DNA of 64,000 nt from JABDMH01 sp965223105 (lineage in GTDB: Bacteria; Bacteroidota; Bacteroidia; Chitinophagales; Saprospiraceae), in NCBI GenBank assembly GCA_965223105.1, contig OZ244987.1, positions 6,758,001 to 6,822,000 on the forward strand, written 5' to 3'. The translations under genes and the position numbers were made by a program. The notes under the pieces are model-generated. The model was not told the DNA's origin. It saw nothing but the letters and a program-made list of their open reading frames with translations, and searched no databases. How positions within the stretch are numbered: the first letter of the stretch is position 1; each line of letters starts with the position of its first letter. Positions 61,655 to 64,000 of the stretch are shown here, piece after piece.

Positions 61655-61799
61655 CCATATCCCACAGGTACACCCTGTTTTTGAAAAGAAGGATAACCAA
61701 TGCGATACCGGCAAAGATCAAAATGAGCTTGGTATTACGCTTGGTTGTCTGATACCGCTCATGCCTGCTTTTGTAACGGTGTTTCGGAGTATAGGCCAT
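61638..61799 (-). CDS. Small single-helix membrane protein
   Basis: A 53-residue frame starting at ATG 61799, two bases after the phzF stop. The first 24 residues are strongly basic (KHRYKSRHERYQTTKRNTK), then comes one membrane helix (LILIFAGIALVILLF) and a short aromatic C-terminus. The composition (basic head, single helix) and the tight spacing after phzF suggest a real gene. I do not know the family. Confidence 0.55.
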   Translation of the reverse strand: MAYTPKHRYKSRHERYQTTKRNTKLILIFAGIALVILLFKNRVYLWDMVRFYF

Positions 61800-61801
61800 G
61801 C

Positions 61802-62593
61802 CTATATAGAGATTTTACCTTCCATAAAAGTAACCGCGTGCCCAGAAATCAGCACGCGATCTCCGTTGAGCTGGCATGACAAACGTCCCCCTCGCTGCGA
61901 TACTTGACGAGCCTTGAGATCTGTCTTGCCGAGTTTCTTAGCCCAGAGTGGGGTTAGAATCGTATGGGCGGAGCCAGTTACCGGGTCCTCATCAATGCCA
62001 TATCTGGGAAAGAAGCAGCGACTGACAAAATCCACCGACTGGCCTCTAGCCGTTACGATCAGCCCCCGTTGAGGCAACTGTTTAATCGCCTGCAAATCTG
62101 GTTTGAACTTTTTAACATGGTCCTCATCCACTACCACTGCCACGAAGTCATCCTTTCCAAGAAAACTTCCGATCAAACCCGAACCGATGATCTTTTCAAT
62201 GTCATTTCTCCATTCTCCAGCATCACGAGGCTGATCAACAGGAAAACTCATCTGTAATTCTCCGTCAACTTTTGCTACTTGTAAAGGCCCGCTCCGACTT
62301 TCGAAAGTCAATCTCTTGTCAACGTCGTAATGCAAATGATTGTAGATGATGTGTGCTGTGGCTAGGGTGGCATGACCGCATAAATCGACCTCTGCAAGAG
62401 GGGTAAACCACCGAATATGGTAATTTCCATTGTTGCCTGTGAAGAACGCCGTTTCCGATAGGTTGTTCTCGGAGGCGATCTGCTGCATAATATGCTCGTC
62501 AATCCAATTGTCAAGAGGCACCACCGCTGCAGGATTGCCACCAAACACGTCTTGCGAGAAAGCGTCGACTTGAAATATTGGCAAATGCATCAT
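61802..62593 (-). CDS. PhzF-family isomerase
   Basis: A 263-residue protein with the diaminopimelate-epimerase-like fold. FQVDAFSQDVFGGNPAAVVPLD is the usual start, and the catalytic Glu is in ENNLSETAFF. RWFTPLAEVDLCGHATLATA and the C-terminal GIDEDPVTGSAHTILTPLW are diagnostic. PhzF proper makes phenazines, but most homologues isomerise unknown small molecules, and no phenazine genes are present. It is followed directly by the small membrane protein. Confidence 0.9.
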   Translation of the reverse strand: MMHLPIFQVDAFSQDVFGGNPAAVVPLDNWIDEHIMQQIASENNLSETAFFTGNNGNYHIRWFTPLAEVDLCGHATLATAHIIYNHLHYDVDKRLTFESRSGPLQVAKVDGELQMSFPVDQPRDAGEWRNDIEKIIGSGLIGSFLGKDDFVAVVVDEDHVKKFKPDLQAIKQLPQRGLIVTARGQSVDFVSRCFFPRYGIDEDPVTGSAHTILTPLWAKKLGKTDLKARQVSQRGGRLSCQLNGDRVLISGHAVTFMEGKISI

Positions 62594-62596
62594 TTA

Positions 62597-64000
62597 CTAA
62601 AAATCTAGTCCCAGTGCCAAATGTAGCTTTGGTTTTTGAACCAATCTTGTCTCGACTCCCCAGGCGTAATCTAACCTGATAAAATACCCGAACAACATGG
62701 TCCGAACTCCGACCCCGTAACCGATGACGAGAGGATCACGATAATAATTTACCCTTAATCTCACTGTGGGCGGATTGGCCAGTTCATGAATATTGATGGG
62801 ATTGTCCTCATCAAAGGGAGAAGCACCCTCCCAGGCAGCACCCAAGTCAGCAAATCCTACTACCTGCATATGCCGGAAAAAGGAGATTTTGATGGGTCTC
62901 CTCGACAGGTATTTAAAGAAAGGGATACGCACTTCGGCATTGAGAAGCGCAAAGGTCGATCCGTTTCTAATATTGTAATCAAACCCCCTGAGATTTGGAC
63001 TAATCGTTTGATAGGCAAAATTACCTGACGTGGGAGAAGGAGTATCCTCATTGAACTTGGGAATGAGCCAGTTGTCAATTCCTCCCAAATAATAGAGAAT
63101 TTGTTCCGAACCAAATGAAGTTGCTGCAGCCACACGAGTCGCCAATACACTGTGCTTGGCAAAGTTGAAATAATGCCTGGCATCGGTACCCACCACTGTC
63201 ATAAAACCCTGAGACAAGCGAAGGGAAAGTGGGTCTAGATCAAAAGCAAATTTTTTGACGAGTTCGGTAAATACCTTAAATCGAATTCCCGATCGAATAT
63301 TGAGATCGATGTCAAGCGAATTGTCAAACACGTATTCTAATTTGATCCCTGCCCTTTGGGCATCGAGATCCGGATTGTTAAGGGAGTTCCGATCAGATGC
63401 CAGAATTGTGGTTTTATCCTGGCGCAAAGTAGCAGTGGCCCTGAGGCTCTGATAGACATCCAGGGGATATCGGACGCCATACTGGCCCAGTAGGATCGTT
63501 GATCGGGTCCGTTGTGGATCATTATTTTCGAGAAGGGAATTTTCTGTTGTGGTGCGTCGATAAATGGCATATCTCCTATCTAGTCGATTTTTCTTGTCAT
63601 CAAAAATCAAGAAGTACTCAGCACCGTTAAACGATGTGGGAATCCTGATGCCTCCTTCAAAAACATAGTCTTCAAAAAGATCCCTAAAATCGGCTTTGAT
63701 TAGGATACCTAACGGAACTGGTTCATATTCTCTTTTAAAGGCACTGTAACTATCGAGACCTCCAAAAAGCAAGCTATTATCCATGTTTGTGCTCAGAGAA
63801 TGTAATTTAAATTTTAACCGGTACGGTACAATCCTCAATCGATTTATTGCCTGAGTATCCGTACTTTCTGACCGACTATTTTCAACCAAAGTAGCTGGTA
63901 CCACGATGTCCTTGCTTGCTTCTTCCAGAATATCTTCAGCATCGTCAGACTCCATGTCAGGATATCTGGACTGAAACAGATACTTGACATCTTCATCACT
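62597..64000 (-). CDS. D15/BamA-type outer-membrane barrel, C-terminal part (5' partial)
   Basis: The frame is open to the window edge, so the N-terminal part lies beyond 64000. The visible 467 residues begin DEDVKYLFQSRYPDM and an acidic linker, then form a 16-strand-like barrel: YRLKFKLHSLSTNMDNSLLFGGLDSY, GGIRIPTSFNGAEYFLIF, LRGFDYNIRNGSTFALLNAEVRIPF (the family's conserved RGF-type turn) and a terminal GLDF. Related Bacteroidota proteins carry a TolB-like propeller before such a barrel; that this is one is inference. It ends 3 bases before phzF, in the same direction. Confidence 0.8.
   Translation of the reverse strand, partial: SDEDVKYLFQSRYPDMESDDAEDILEEASKDIVVPATLVENSRSESTDTQAINRLRIVPYRLKFKLHSLSTNMDNSLLFGGLDSYSAFKREYEPVPLGILIKADFRDLFEDYVFEGGIRIPTSFNGAEYFLIFDDKKNRLDRRYAIYRRTTTENSLLENNDPQRTRSTILLGQYGVRYPLDVYQSLRATATLRQDKTTILASDRNSLNNPDLDAQRAGIKLEYVFDNSLDIDLNIRSGIRFKVFTELVKKFAFDLDPLSLRLSQGFMTVVGTDARHYFNFAKHSVLATRVAAATSFGSEQILYYLGGIDNWLIPKFNEDTPSPTSGNFAYQTISPNLRGFDYNIRNGSTFALLNAEVRIPFFKYLSRRPIKISFFRHMQVVGFADLGAAWEGASPFDEDNPINIHELANPPTVRLRVNYYRDPLVIGYGVGVRTMLFGYFIRLDYAWGVETRLVQKPKLHLALGLDF

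Overview
The window is a chromosomal segment of a member of the Bacteroidota. The evidence is the linked gliding genes gldE and gldD beside ssb and mutY, a DUF4249 lipoprotein next to a TonB-dependent receptor, a D15-type barrel fused to a larger upstream part, and a one-cysteine DksA/TraR protein. The gene set resembles Saprospiria-like bacteria, but that placement is inference.

Layout. 1-10.1 kb holds core metabolism and envelope genes: a protein with helix-hairpin-helix repeats, nadB, a glycosyltransferase, lgt, an outer-membrane barrel protein, mtaB, a D-amino-acid lyase-like PLP protein and a GH13 glucosidase. 10.1-14.2 kb is accessory: an alpha/beta hydrolase, a methyltransferase, a decayed IS91 remnant and a secreted beta-helix protein. 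14.2-20.0 kb is a three-layer nest of mobile elements. An IS91-family copy is split by an IS66-family element (8-bp target duplication), which is itself split by an IS21-family element (5-bp target duplication). The IS91 copy and the IS21 end also carry 25-26-nt palindromes that look like separate insertions. 20.0-29.4 kb is a one-strand, visibly AT-richer cargo block: RND efflux pump, adaptor, TolC-like protein, cupin, two damaged genes, DUF2202 protein, TetR regulator, Dps and a membrane protein. 29.4-31.9 kb is a complete IS91-family element with its own tyrosine recombinase. From 32 kb onward is mostly core: uvrB, an esterase, a CtpA-like protease, tsaB, two ArsR-type regulators, lspA, a DksA-like protein, pdxA, rsmA, a YqeY protein, DUF4249 plus TonB receptor and an FtsX-type permease. 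Next comes a small decayed patch at 48.1-49.9 kb with HicB, frameshifted HicA and gene fragments. The core then resumes with a TrpF-like protein, an alkyltransferase-like protein, a cytochrome c, recA, gldD, gldE, ssb, mutY, comF, an aminotransferase, a pterin dehydratase, an M42 peptidase, a flippase, phzF and a partial D15-type barrel.

How the genes work together. lgt and lspA serve lipoprotein maturation for the several lipoproteins seen here. uvrB, recA, ssb, mutY and the alkyltransferase-like protein cover DNA repair. The efflux block has a coherent control region: a TAnnTTTG-type promoter, a perfect 14-bp palindrome near -40 and a TetR-type palindrome at the expected transcription start. 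No CRISPR array, rRNA, tRNA or recognisable phage-defence system was seen.
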